A DNA stretch of 64,000 nt, taken from assembly GCA_034008185.1 (NCBI GenBank), contig CM067084.1, forward strand, positions 42,793,099-42,857,098. Reading direction: 5' to 3'. The stretch comes from Gorsachius magnificus (lineage: Eukaryota > Chordata > Aves > Pelecaniformes > Ardeidae). The notes below the pieces were generated by a model, which did no database searches, had not been told where the DNA came from, and saw only the letters and a program-made list of their open reading frames with translations. A program made the translations under genes and the position numbers. This document shows positions 24,996 to 37,411 of the stretch, piece by piece. How positions within the stretch are numbered: position 1 is the first letter of the stretch; each line of letters starts with the position of its first letter.

Positions 24996-27109
24996 TAAAA
25001 TTGTCTTGGACTCCAGCTCTGTTGTGCCATGTGCTCAGCTTGTGTCCTGGGACTCTGTGCTGGTCAGGAGGGTCAATATGCATCTGGTTAAAGTAGCTTC
25101 TGCACTGGCTTAATGGGAAAGACTGGTCATTTCTGGCTTCAAAAATTTTCACATGGTCTGTAAAAAGGAGGTCAAAATGTAAATGAAAAACAAATGCCTG
25201 GTAGAAATATAGCAATTTTTTTGTCAGCAATGTGAAATCAGTGCATCTTTCTGAGGGCTATTTGTGTTGAAGAGGAGCTGGGAGAGCAAGGTAAGAGAAG
25301 CATGCATTGTTATTTTTCAGTACAGAGAGTCTGCATTCTTTTTTCACCCAGTATATATCAATGGATAGAGAATTCATTCATTTGAAACTTGCTAAGTGGT
25401 GCCAGAAGGCAACAGAAAATAATAGCAGTGCTAAAGGCTTAGCTGTATGAATGATATGCAGTTTGTGTCCAGAATCTGTTATAATCAGTTAGAACTTCAG
25501 GGTTTAAAAGATAGATTTTTTAGACTTTTATGTTAATCCAAAGACTATGCCAGTATGGCTTTAGGGTCATGAACTAGTTAAAATTTTGCTAATTCATCCT
25601 TATCGGTAGAAGATGTTATAGCAAGCATTTGTAGTTCATATATTAGTAGTTAGGAATAACTGAATAATTCTCAACAAATATCTGAATATTTTTTCTTGCT
25701 TTCTGTTTGAGAATTCTTGATTTCCACACATTCATCCATGATACAGATTTACTTAAATATTTTTTTTGCATTTTTCTCAGTACTTAATGCTTTAAATTCA
25801 GGGTATTGCCAGTTAGCTTCTCTCTGCTATCTTTGCCATTACTCCTGCTCCCTGGTTGGATAAACACAATAATTTTTAACCACCTTCCCGATCAGTAAGT
25901 TTAAACGAAAGAAACACTACAGACCAAACAGAGAGGTCTGTGACCCCGTCTGGATTTCAGGCTCTCGCTACAAGCCAATACCACAGCTTCATGATGAATT
26001 TAAACTGCACAAACTTATAATGTCAGTGAGAGGCAGTCCTGCTCTCCCTGCTTCTCCAGCAGCCCCCATCCGCCCTCCGGGCACCCGCCCCTTGTCCAGT
26101 GGCACAAGCACTCACCAAGCCATGCCACTCCATGCCAGCTTGTCCCGCAGCCATGACCATCACCTGCTCTGCGGGGGCCCGGGGACGAGCAGCCGGAGAG
26201 TGGTGTGGGGATTTTACTTTTCAACAGCAGTGGCAGCCTGTTATCTTAAGCTGATCTTGAGACTGTGGGATGAGTAATGGTAATAGGAAAATGTAGCTGC
26301 CTGCCTTGGGACGTGGCTACTTACAATTTTTCTCCATTACAGTAATTTCTGGTAGTTGACTTTGATATTTATCTTCCCTAGGTACGGGTCGATGACCAGT
26401 CATCTACACTGATTTTTTGCAAAGCTGCACTGCCGTGTTGCCACTGCCTTCTTCCAAGCAACATCAGGGTCCCTGAGAAATCAGTGGTCTTTCCAGTAGT
26501 TCACTCTGAAAAAGTCACGCTTGCCTCTAATCCCATGCTGGCAGTAAGAGTGCTAACTGTTGCTTCTGAGAAATAGGAAGGGGCATTTTTACCTCAGAAG
26601 CCAGGGAAGCAAAGGGAGTATAAATGCTGGGAGACTCTGGGGCTTCTGTTTTGTCGCAGTGTAAGTGGAGCCAGAGGGCAAATGTTTCCCTCCTGTTCAG
26701 TCTCATTATTCTGTCCTCGGTATATCCCACCAGCCCACTGACAGCCCAAGCAGGGAAGGGAAAAACATGCTTTTGGGGACCTAGCAGGAGTGCTGACTGA
26801 GTCTCCTTATTCTCCAAATGTGTAAATCTGGTATAAGCCAAATCAGAGTGCAAAATTAAAATATTTTCTCCTTTATATGTTTTCTATAATACCATTTCTT
26901 TGAGGATTTGAAATGCCAGAAAGGATTGCCAGGCTTTCATCTGGTTGGCTTACACACTGATTGATGACTTTGATAATATGTGTAGTTTAATGATATTTAC
27001 GCTGTTTGTCCAGCTAGGTATATTAAAAGAAAGTTGAGAAAATAGTAGACGTGCTAAAATCCTATGGTAACAGCTCATACGTTAGTGGTGTTTCATTGTG
27101 AACAAAGTC

Positions 27110-27330
27110 ATTTTTCAGCCGAGTCATAAAGTAGCCTAAAAACAAGTGTGGCACTGTTTGCTTCAAATGAGACTGTTGCCATGTGACCACCATTCATCTG
27201 ACATCATTACTGACATAGCTTTCGTTAGTATGATATCTGATTAAGTCTCCCAGCCATGGTGGAGCCAGACTAAGTAGTCTGAGCGAGGTGGCTGAGGAAA
27301 GTTAATGTGTCAATGTTACTATTGGGTGAG
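27110..27330. promoter_or_regulatory. Candidate conserved noncoding element
   Basis: Unique sequence with AGTCATAAAGT, CATGTGACC (E-box), CTGACATCATTACTGACAT, and TGATATCTGATTAAG. No repeat or coding signal. Regulatory nature inferred from motif content only. Confidence 0.2.
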
Positions 27331-28370
27331 AGTGTCTGCTCAAAGTTTCCTTTGGAGAACAGGGTTAGAAATGGTTGATGATGTTTCTAATGTGAATCTT
27401 CTGAAAATATTTGAAGACCTGGTAGTCATTAAAGATGTGCTGAACTCCAGTGAGAGATGTAACCAGTTCAGTAAAACATAAAGATACCAGTTCTGTGTGA
27501 ATATGGCTAAGAATAAAAAAGAAAAAAGAAAATACATGAACAAGATAAATGCAATTGATCACACATTTGCAGAAAACAATCAATTGAATCTCTGTATTGT
27601 CTGTGAATAAGTGCCTGCCTTGTATATGCAAATAAACAATCAATCAGCCTTGTTTAGGTCTAAATTTCTATTTTATAAAAAGATTCATAAAGCCTGATGA
27701 ATTCTTTTTACCTTAGGAATAAATAATTTTCAACAGGTACTGTAAGATACACTTGCAGTGTCCATCTGAGATGGGATGAGCTCCACTATTTCTGCTTTGC
27801 CTTTTAAAATCCACAATGAGTAGTACTGTATCTAGTAATTTAGAAAACATACTGACTAGCCTACTAAAGTAAAGAAAGCAAACATAATAATCTGTGCAAT
27901 GGGATGATGAAACAATTTCTTTTGGTAATTCTCTTTCTAAAGTCTAATATTACCGTGTGCTCCAGTTTTGGTTTTGGACAAGGGACTTCTGCTGTTTTTG
28001 TTCACTTTCTCCTTTTTAAAGTAGAATATGAGAGGTTTATTTTCTTTTCATGGGTGTCATAATGCTTGATATATCTATTATGCTTTGAACTGTTATGGAA
28101 CTAAACCCCATCTTAGATTGTTATGGGACTAAGATCCACAAACTTCTTAACTTCTCATACCTGATGCTAAACGACTGCTCAGGTGAATTGGGAGCCCACT
28201 TCACACTGTCAAGGGTAATAGAGAAGCATAAACTCCAGTAACTTCCAGTGGGAAATGTGATTCCCAGTGTCTAGATCCCTTTGGAGAAAGGATTTAGGTA
28301 ATTTAAAATACAATTTTTACTATCAAAGAGGGGAGTTAAGGCTTTAGCATGGGAAAGATGTGACACTCAC

Positions 28371-28521
28371 CAAGGAGTAGATTACACATAGTTTTAACAA
28401 GCATTTTTAGGTCAAGGGAATCTTTAATTCTGATGCTAAATGATGGTCTGGCCTGTAGTGTCTGAGCACTAACTTTGTCTAGAGGACGAGAAGTCAGCAG
28501 TTCTGTGTACTGCATTTGCAT
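28371..28521 (-). other. Candidate minus-strand exon-like open segment
   Basis: A minus-strand frame of about 50 codons (with LTSRPLDKVSAQTLQARPSF) ends at a consensus donor (CTTG|GTGAGT at 28370). No good acceptor was found on its upstream side, so the left edge is undefined. No known domain. Confidence 0.18.
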
Positions 28522-29134
28522 GGCACTTTTTCTTCAAAGTACAGCTGTTGGCACCATCAAGTGATACAGGCCATTACAAACCCAAAAGGGAAAATCCCAA
28601 AGGATATGGCTTCAAGCAAAATTGTTAAAATAAGTCCTTTGTATTTATGTACAAATAATACCTGAAGAAGAATAGAGTATATTTCAAAGAAATACTGAAA
28701 TGTTCATGGTATGGATTACTTGCCCACATTCAAAATGTTTAATGGGTCTTGCTAAGGTCTTATGTGGGATTAAGTTAGAGCAATTTGGACATTAGTCCTC
28801 CAATAGAACCAGTGAAATGAATTAAAAGACTTAAACAATTAAGCAGTTTATTTTTGCAAAAAAGAATCATAAAGTATGTTCTATCTTCATATACCTTGTA
28901 AAAATGTAATAAAATCTATTCATTTCAGTTCAAAGGAATAGCAATAAAGTCACTCTGAAATTGTTAGAAAAATGTTGAGTATTAATCTACTATCGCCTTT
29001 TAAATGACTGTTCATTTACATTTAATCTTCTTTTCCTTTAACTAGAAATGGTTGTAAAGTGATAGATTCATTTGACGTTAGACTCAGCAACACATTACTT
29101 AGATGAAATCACACTTAAGAGTGCTGTGGACTGG

Positions 29135-29205
29135 ACCTGAGTAGCTTAGCTGATAAGGCACTGGTTTGTCATCTGCAAGACAACAGTTCAAGACTTCTCT
29201 GATTT
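29135..29205 (+). pseudogene. tRNA-Thr-like pseudogene or tRNA-derived SINE relic
   Basis: A TAGCTTAGCTGATAAGGC A-box/D-arm sits at 29142-29159 with canonical D-arm length; the stem GCTT pairs with AGGC, including one G-T. It is followed by ACTGGTTTGTC and, 27 bases downstream, by CAGTTCAAGAC, which has the shape of a T-loop/B-box (GTTCAA). The order and spacing match a full tRNA. The string GCACTGGT..TTGT resembles vertebrate tRNA-Thr(TGT). Anticodon and acceptor stems no longer pair, so this is not a working tRNA. It may be an isolated tRNA pseudogene or the head of an old SINE whose body has decayed in 29206-29320. An RNA polymerase III internal promoter may still be partly present. Confidence 0.45.
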
Positions 29206-29372
29206 CTTAAGTCAAATTAATTTAGTTATGTCAGCTATGCTGCCATAAGATGATAATCCAAGCTGCATGGATGCCAGACATACTTTTACCTTCTTTGGCT
29301 AGATTGAAACTGTGTCAGAAACACTGGGGGAAACTAGATTTCATTTCAGGTGTGATGAGGAAACTAAAACAT

Positions 29373-29400
29373 TTGAATATAAAATATTGAATATAAAATA
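29373..29400 (+). repeat. Perfect 14-bp tandem duplication
   Basis: TTGAATATAAAATA occurs twice without a break (29373-29386 and 29387-29400). It is an AT-rich duplication typical of replication slippage and has no evident function. It lies 170 bases downstream of the tRNA-like relic and could mark the decayed tail of that element. Confidence 0.9.
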
Positions 29401-31305
29401 AGTGCCAATATCTATTGGCTCCCCCGATTCGACTGGTCTAGGATTTTTTTCCTGTAAGACCTGCTAAGACCCAGAGTGAAGCACTTCAAGCCCACTTGAA
29501 CTCTGGTTGGATATAGGATCTATCTATTTAAGTTTATTTAAAAAACCCCTAACAGCCTGCCAAACAAACCACCCCACCTCACTGCCTTCTCTGTGCAGGG
29601 CTTCAGCATACATCACTATCGTGACTCAGCAGAGGAACCGGTCACTTGGCATGTTTCTAGGATCAGCCAGCATCTTGCAAACCATTCCTCTGAAGACACA
29701 CAGGCTCCACAACAAAACTATCTCTCCTAGGGTGCCTATTTCCTCTATGAATTTCCACTGTGACAGTAAATCTTTTCAGAAGAGATATGAGGATAACAGA
29801 GCCTAAATGCTTACAGAGAAAACACAAACATTCTTTGCAAAAGTGACTCACTCAGCGAGAGATAAAAGGCCTGGAATTTTCCTAAGGAAACGTCTTATTA
29901 ACTTATGTTTTCTGTCTGTATCTCTGTCAGAAAGAGCTGTCATTCCCTCTACTTTCTCAATAACTTCCATTTCAGTCAAAATGTGGTAGAGGGAGAAAGG
30001 TCGAAGATGCAAAATACCTCCCAGTTTTATCAAAGTATGTGGCTGGGTAGGGAAGCAAAGTCTTTTATCGGTCCCACTGATAAAAACAGTTTGCAGCATG
30101 AGCTGTCAGAATATCCACTTATGAAAGAATTATTACAAAGATTCAAACTACAACATGTATACTGACTGTACTGCTAGCATTGTGTGTAGATTGCCATCCC
30201 AAAGTAAGTATGCTGTGTACTAACCACGTCTAGGAGAACATGTTGATAGAAATCAGCATAAAAGGAGAGTGAAATAACTCTGATTCTGGAATGAACTGCC
30301 CAAATTTAGGTAGCATTGCATGGAGATCTGGAAATGCTGGTACCATTCAGTAATACTAAACCTGGAACTAATGAAGCTAAGATAACTTCCCTCCCCATTT
30401 TTAATGCCAAGGGAAGCTCTTTAAGCCTGTTGCAAGAGATCAAGATATCAGGGACAGAAAGGGAGGTGCAAATAAAACTTTGAAAGTAGTGTTGATTGTA
30501 GGGATTCTTTCAGTTTAGCCTACTTCAAGCACGGCAACTGATAGTTCAGCTTGAAGGGTAACCAATCTCCTGAAAATGTGCCATTGTCATGTTATTTCCA
30601 AGACACCTTGATCACTGTGGAGGCACAAAATTGAAATTCTTATTCACTATTAAAAAATGTTCTTAATATAAGTCTTCTTATGCAAATCCTACATTGATGT
30701 CTCAATTACACGATTTACTTAGCTGGTAGCATCACATCAGTTTTTGAAATAGCCTTAGTGATGATCAAATTTCTCAGGAATGATTGTCCACAATCCATCA
30801 GAGCTTGTAAAACTTTTACATTTATCATAGAGCAAATAATCTGGTAAGCAGCCAAGCCTTCATTTTCCACCAAAGAATACTAAAAAGAATCTAATTCCTG
30901 GAATCTGATGCAAATGTGTTTTCCGTGAACTGCTCTGTATCCATACACAGTTCAGAAGACGACATCAGAGAGGTTATTTAATGAGTAAAATATTGTTGTT
31001 TCTCCCCCTCCCTCCACTAGAATTCCACATATCAAGTTTTCCAAGACACATATGCTCTTTTTAATGACTTGAAATACTTTCCTAATGATTAAATTCTGCT
31101 TAGCTGTAGTAGGTTCTTCCAGACCTTTTAGAAGCCAATATAATGTATGCAACTGATGATAGGCTATAAACATTCATTTTAGACCCCTAAAAGCAATGCT
31201 TGGAAAACTAAGTTGTCCATACCAACTTTGTTTAACAGATTGTGTTCCTAAAATTCCTAAAATTATATATTATGACTCAGTAAAGCCATTTGGCAGTGCA
31301 GTAGA

Positions 31306-31356
31306 GCTGTCCAGCTGTCTGTGCTGTCCAGCTGTCCATGCTGTCCAGCTATTTGA
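31306..31356 (+). repeat. 17-bp minisatellite, three copies
   Basis: Three head-to-tail copies of a 17-base unit begin with GCTGTCCAGCT at 31306, 31323 and 31340. Copies 1 and 2 differ at two bases and copy 3 diverges over its last six bases. The unit contains the near palindrome CAGCTG (an E-box/PvuII site) in copies 1 and 2. There is no neighbouring gene signal. Confidence 0.85.
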
Positions 31357-33009
31357 AACTGCAATGTCTAAATAATTCAGTTTCATTTCTGCAATAATTC
31401 TGAGTCATGTAGAGTATTTTTTGCCTTGAAATTCAGGAGGCTGCTTGACTTTTGAAGGACACTTCTTCAAGATTTGTGAAGTGGAAATCAATTGCTCTAC
31501 ATAATGTGAAAGTGGTGCTTTCATGTTGGTAGTGATTCCTGTGTCCTATGCTTTTTTATGATTCAGTAACTTCCAGCTTCAAAATACGAGGCCATTTTTT
31601 AGTGTGCTGCAGAAGGCTACTGTCTCGCACATTGCATCTCAAAAGTTTCAGGTGGTAAATACACACATGATAGGAATAAAGGCCAGCTTGGCCAAAGACA
31701 AGTAATGCTGTGACAAGGTGCCACCTCCAGTGCAACTTCTGTGGTGAGGCAATTTTTCTCAAGCACATGATTGTTCATTAGCATGCAAAGTTATCAGTTC
31801 TGCTGCATGTTAAGTGGCATGTGCTGCTGTCCCAGTCAGCATCTCCTGTGCTCTGTGATGGCTCAGCTACAGCAGGTGCTGAGAAGTTGGGCACTGCAGC
31901 AAAATTAAGCATCTACACTGTATACACAGGCTGGCAGAGATACTATCATTCTAAGTCATCTTCCCACAGCTGCTGACAAGGAACACAAATTTGTATCTTG
32001 CAAGGGAGTTTCTTTCTACTCTCCCACCAGCTTATTTAATAACTTGGAGCATCTACTATAAAGTCACCTTATTGTGTAGTTTTCAATTTGCTCCAAGTGC
32101 TGTGAAGAAGAGACAGTTATAACACAGAGGAGTGAAGGAGATCTCAGCATGGAGATCATCCGGCTGTGCATCACCTTCCATCCCTCCCAAAGCAATCTGC
32201 CTCCTGTGCATATTTCCTGCAGAGGTCGGGAAAACCTTTCAGGAATTCACCAGACAGGGATGGCACAGGAATTGCGCATTGTTTCTGTAGCCTGAGCAAC
32301 CAAACTTGCCCAGGCTCCTGTCCATTCATCAGAGTTCACATCTCTATGCCCAGTGCATGTGCTTCACCAAACTCTTCCTTTCAGTAGTTCCTTTATGTAT
32401 GCCAAGAATCCTGCAGAACAATCACACTCCAGTTTCCACCTTTGGCAGAAAAAAGAGCATTCTATTATCTTAGGTATCTCCCTCTTTTTTCTTACATGGC
32501 CAAGTTTCTAGTTCTTCTGCTATCTCGACCTTATCTCCTGCTCCATTCTCTGGGTTCTTGCCTTTTGCTTATGTTTCCAAGTTCACTTTTTCATTACTTC
32601 CTCTTCATCCCACATCTGCCATTGCTCTGGTGCCTGATGTTTCTGTCTTCCTGCACTGGAGTTTTTGCTTCTTCCCACAGGCTGCTCTGGAAAGTTCTTT
32701 TTTTAGTAGACTCTCAGCCATTATCTGCTCACACATAAGATTAATTTGCTGCCTTTGAGGTATGCAGGCAGTAGAAAGGAGCAGTAGTAGAATTAAACAG
32801 TCTGGAGAGCCTGACTGTCCCCTAAGCAAGGTTTTCCTTGTGTTTTAAATTGCATGAAAATCAAAGTATTTGTGTCTATGGGTTCTTGGAACATTTTAAC
32901 ACTTACCAGCTGAGGCACTCCCAAGTTGTCATCTTACAAAATGAGCTCCTGGGCCTGGTGTTGGATTTGGCTTTACCATGTCATTCAGAAGCTAATGGCA
33001 TGATATATT

Positions 33010-33023
33010 AAAAAAAAAAAAAA
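33010..33023 (+). repeat. Poly(A) run of 14
   Basis: Fourteen A after TTGATATATT-like sequence. There is no recognisable retroposon body to its left, so it is treated as a simple homopolymer. A T12 run follows at 33076-33087. Confidence 0.85.
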
Positions 33024-33404
33024 TCTTTAAGTGCTGTGGAAGTTTTTGAAAGTTTTATAATTCTCTTATATGACCTTTTTTTTTTTTCAGACTTGTACTG
33101 AGTCCCATTCAAGTATATACTTTATCAAACTCCAGAACAGAATGATTCATAGTCAGTTACTGGTATTTCAAAGTTGTTTTTTTAAATTTGGTACTTTGTA
33201 CCTCCAAAGGAAAGAACCATGCGTATTAAGTTTTGGAAAAAAACCAATAAAACACAAAGTAAAAACCTGGACTTAGCGTTTTGTTTGCAATATCATTACT
33301 GCAGCTCTTCAGAATATCTTGGCATTGTGGTGTAGTTTTTCTGCATTTCAGAGGACACCATGAACAAAGACCTCTGCACAGATCAGTTTGTCCCCTGCTA
33401 TTAT

Positions 33405-33973
33405 GCTACTGTATAAATCCAGCTGACACCTTGAATCTCAAAGAAGAGCTGGAAAATATTCCAAAAGGGGGGACAGGATTGACTCAAAGCAAAGAAAGAC
33501 TTTCTTAGAAAGAAAGAAAAAGACATTTTGGGAAAGAAAGAGAATGGGGGAAGCAGAACATGAAAGACGCCAATAAAACTGTGACTAGCATGGAAAAGTT
33601 AAAAAGACATCATTTTTTTACTCTTTGAATATTGGAACTAAGGAACATCAAAGCAAACAGAAGAAGAGGTCCTTTATGCAGTTGGGCAGCTCAGCTGTGG
33701 AACTCTTTGCCAAAGATGTTGCAAATGTTAAAAAATTACATAGTTTGTGGAGAGGTTTGATGTGTTTGTGGAGGAACAAACTACTTGGTGTGACTATACA
33801 TACAGAAATCACTTCTGGTTTGGGAAATCCCTTAGGTAAAAAATAAGCAGATTCTGAAGCCATCTTCATTTTCATAATCTTTTTTACTTTTGGAGTAAAT
33901 GCCACTTTTGGAGACAAGGTAGTGTACTATATGGACCATAGATAGTGTACCCAGTACTATTTTCTTGTACTTC
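33405..33973 (+). mobile_element. Ancient CR1-like LINE relic, 3' part
   Basis: This is a strongly diverged copy of an old amniote CR1-type LINE in plus orientation. Landmarks in the expected order are: GCTACTGTATAAATCCA near 33405; a lysine-rich A-rich stretch; an ACTAGCATGGAAAAG block at about 33582; a TTTACTCTTTGAATATTGGAACTA block at about 33616-33640; a GCTGTGGAACTCTTTGCCAA block (33692-33711) encoding the ORF2 C-terminal 'VELF/LWNSLP' motif; and a terminal segment with ACTATATGGACCATAGATAG and CCCAGTACTATTTTCTTGTAC at 33926-33970. The last resembles the 3' end of older CR1 lineages ('TGGACC...GACCCAGTA...TTCTTATG'). Frameshifts and indels break every frame. A 73-codon open frame at 33625-33846 lies inside and is a shadow of this relic. 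Exact subfamily not determined. Confidence 0.65.
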
Positions 33974-36900
33974 ATCCCTTCACAGAATTGTCTGACAGGT
34001 GATTTTTGGTTGTTCTAACAACCATATATCTACTCACCAATTTAAAAAAATGTATTGCATTGCAAATATTGTAATGTGGAGTCTGAAGGCAAGAAAAAAG
34101 GAGAACAGGAATGCTACAGTTTGTATGGATTTATTGTTATGCAGGAATTGATACTTCAAAAGAACATGGTTCCACATGACTGTCCTTTCTTGGCTGCCAC
34201 ATTTCAAAAGCTCTGTTGAAATTCTGTACATTATAGACGCTCTTGAATGACAGATATATAACAACCATTGTTGAACTCTTGCATTTGAGAACTTTTTGAA
34301 TCGAGGTAAAATTGTGACCATGCCCCAGAAACACAGTACCCTGATTGTGAGTAAAAGCCCAGGTTGAGGAATCTACAGATACAGCTGCTGGGAGGGTATT
34401 TCCTGTTCTAGTTCTCAAGACAGGTTTGGCAAAACTCATTAGTGGGACTCTGGTAAGGAAGTAGACTTTTCCTGCAGGCATTTAAACTCTAGAAGCTCTT
34501 GAAAACTTGATCACTCAGAAAAATTGGCTCTAGAACTTAGTGTGTACTTACTATCTATTCTACTTCCTATTCAATTTTGTTTTAATGAGTACTGTTAGAT
34601 AATGTGAAGTCTAGAAGTAATGTTGGATTTCTTTTGAAGCAAGTTTAATCTTCATTTTGATTTTTTACATTTTGCCTGCTCTTGGCTTTATAGCATATAG
34701 CCAAAATATTTTTTTCTATGTGCCCTTTGTTGACAGTTTTGTTAAAGATATAGAGAAAATTAAAAAGAAAGGTACTGCCAAAAAATAACAAAACATAATA
34801 TAGAAAAGTGTACTGGGATCAAGGGAGATAGCTTTACTAATAAATTAATACTCATATAGGTAACAAAATCAGATGTACTTATTTCTCCTCTGATAAAAAA
34901 TCTGTATGTATAGGCTTTTAACTGATTAGCCATTCTTCTTAATTTAGTTTTTAATAGCAAGCTAACATAGAACAGAAAACCAAAGGAGTTCAAGAGCTGT
35001 AGAAACAAGAATTAATAGCTGTATTGCTTGTAATACCTTTCCTTATCCCTGGGGAAAATAAAAAGAAAAAAAAGCTAAATAAGTCCTTTAATCTCTTGCA
35101 ATCTATTTTGAATTTGGGCTAATATGGGTGTGGAATTTGGGTGCCAGCTCAAAGTATTAGTTAACTGTAGACCTCATTACTAATCTGTATGTGTAATTTG
35201 GCATGATCCTGAGCTAGGGCTGTATGTAGATTAGGAAAGCAAAGCTGGCAGAAATTTTGGTCAAGAGACAGCAAAAAGCATGTGTAATTGTCTCCAGTGC
35301 TCACAGTTAATTCTTAGAAAGACACTGAGGAGAAAGGTGCAATGACAAGGCCAAGCAGGCCCTCATGGGGTGAACAAAGTCTCAAAATGTCTGTAAGTTT
35401 GGGGAGGTGAAGGTCATAGGAGCAATATTGGGCCACTCCAAGTCTATGTCATAAACTGTCAATAAAGAGCTCTTGTGCAGAGCAGACCTCATGTTTTCTC
35501 TGCCTGTGTTTGTTTTTCACTAGCACCCCATCAATTCACAGTGCAGGGTTAATAAAAATCCACACAAGTCTCAAGGTGTTTCCTTTAAACTTCTTTGGAG
35601 GTTGTGTAGATGGACAATAATATGCAGCGACTGAATGCTCAGAGCCCTAGTGGTCTGTGCTCTTTATTGCAGTGCATTTTAACCTATATTGCATATATCT
35701 GACATGATTAAACTGCAGGGCTGTGCTTTTTAACAAAGTTTATCTGAACAAAAATTTTGCCTGTAACATAAATCCCAGGAATCTGTCACAAGAGGAAGAC
35801 CTGAATCAACTTGGCCACACTGCCAGCATATCTAATCTATTTTATCGCTGCTTGACAAAGACTAACCCCCAAGTCTGGTTAAAGAGAAGATGAAACTCTT
35901 CCGTCTGATCTTCCTGGCCCTCGATTAATTTTTATTCAACTTCTTAAAAGGATATCTATGACCTTTACTCTCATTTTGTCTTCTTAAACATCTTCTGGCT
36001 GTCTTCAGATTCCAAGACATTTTACAACATTGTGTTTGGGTTGAAAATTCATATTAATAGCAAGATTGAAAGAAGCAAAGACTAATACCCCTGGAATCAC
36101 AGAAGCTATTCATCAAGTTTAATTGCCATCAGGTCTACTTAAAAGATAGCTGATTTACCTACGCTGCATTACACAGTAGAGGAGTATTATATGGAAAATA
36201 CCAGAAAGAGACAATTATTTTAGCAGGTGCACACTGATTTCTGGTTGAGTAAATTTCTAAACTAATGAGCTAAGTTCCCATGTTTTCTTTTGTTTTCATA
36301 ACATTCTGAAAAAAGATCAAGGTTTTCCATAGCTTTGTGACATTACAAAGGTGAAAATCCCAAGCAAAAGAAAAAAAATTCTTTTACAAATCAGTTAGTT
36401 TACCAAGGACTTCTGTGACTATCAGAAAATTTTGTACATAAATGGCAGAAAGCCAGACTGATGCTGTTCAAACGTGGTGGTTTTGTACATCTCACTATGT
36501 TAAGATACAGGTAGAACAACTCAAAATTATTTGATCAGTTGTCTGTCAGCCCCACACAGCTCCATGTTGTTTTATCTCCAATTCTAGTAATTTAAAAGGT
36601 CAAATGACTTTTTAAAAAAAAGACAGCTAAAGCAGGGTGTCAGGAAGTGAGATAAGGAAAACCCTTTAATGTTTGAAAATATAACCTTATCTTAAAGTTC
36701 ACTTTTTATTTAAAAATAAAGGCCAGCTCTGAAAAGAACAAACAATATTTTATTATGCAAAGGAAGCAAATATAATTGGTGCATTTTTTTCCGTAGACCA
36801 CAAGCATGTTCTTTTCTACAATTGTCAGTCCATCATCTATCATAACAACTGTGATTTTACATATATATAGGGTTTTTTTTCCCATTAATTACCTTACTTT

Positions 36901-37411
36901 TGTGTCAAAATGTAGTTAATGAAAGAGAGGTAGACCGGAAGTTCTAAGGAAGACTTTGCTTTGGACAAGCCATTTCATCAATGGATTCAGGAATTATTCT
37001 ATGGAAGAGGTAGTTTTTAATAAATCAGCACTAATAAGATCATCACTGAGAAAATTATCTAGACCTCTTTAAGAATAAGACTATCCATTTCTCACAACTG
37101 ATCGTAATACATTTATTCTACAGGGAAGTATAACCCTTTTTTAGTCTTCTCAACAGCACTATTAGACCTTAAAAAACTGATAGTATGCCGCCAAGCCAAG
37201 TTCAGTCCTGATGCTTCCAGGTATACTAGAAAAAAATGTGAGATAACATTAACAGTATAGGCAGTGAAATATCTGAATCATATGCAAGTTATTGAACATA
37301 TTCCCAAACTTCACATCCTGATTAATCAGGAATTATCACAGCTGCACACAGCTGGCAACAAAACATAAAGCCATTTGATACTCACCCAGTTTGGAATTTA
37401 TTACAAATTTG
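33974..37411. other. Unique AT-rich noncoding sequence between the two CR1 copies
   Basis: Apart from the element candidate at 35620-35960, nothing is recognised. AATAAAGAGCTCTT at about 35461 resembles a poly(A) signal on the plus strand but has no exon upstream. Confidence 0.5.
35620..35960. promoter_or_regulatory. Candidate conserved noncoding element
   Basis: A long, repeat-free segment has POU/homeodomain-like steps (TATTGCATATATC, GATTAAACTGC, TCGATTAATTTTTATT). Its composition is more balanced than the poly-A/T-rich DNA around it, and no open frame spans it. Confidence 0.2.

Larger units (their letters stand above)
24858..29134. other. Unique noncoding sequence with a small GC-rich patch
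   Basis: A GC-rich patch at 26030-26200 has a few CpG (CCATCCGCCCTCCGGGCACC, CCCGGGGACGAGC) and could be a small unmethylated element, but is under 200 bases. Otherwise nothing is recognised apart from the candidates listed separately. Confidence 0.5.
29401..33404. other. Unique AT-rich noncoding sequence
   Basis: Apart from the minisatellite at 31306-31356 and homopolymers near 33010 and 33076, no gene or repeat family is recognised. Confidence 0.5.

Noticed and set aside
33625..33846. 73-codon plus-strand frame as a gene
   Set aside because: It lies inside the ancient CR1-like relic and reads through remnants of the ORF2 C-terminus in a shifted frame.
35455..35475. Poly(A) signal AATAAA before GAGCTCTT as a gene end
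   Set aside because: No exon-like sequence upstream; such hexamers are common in AT-rich DNA.
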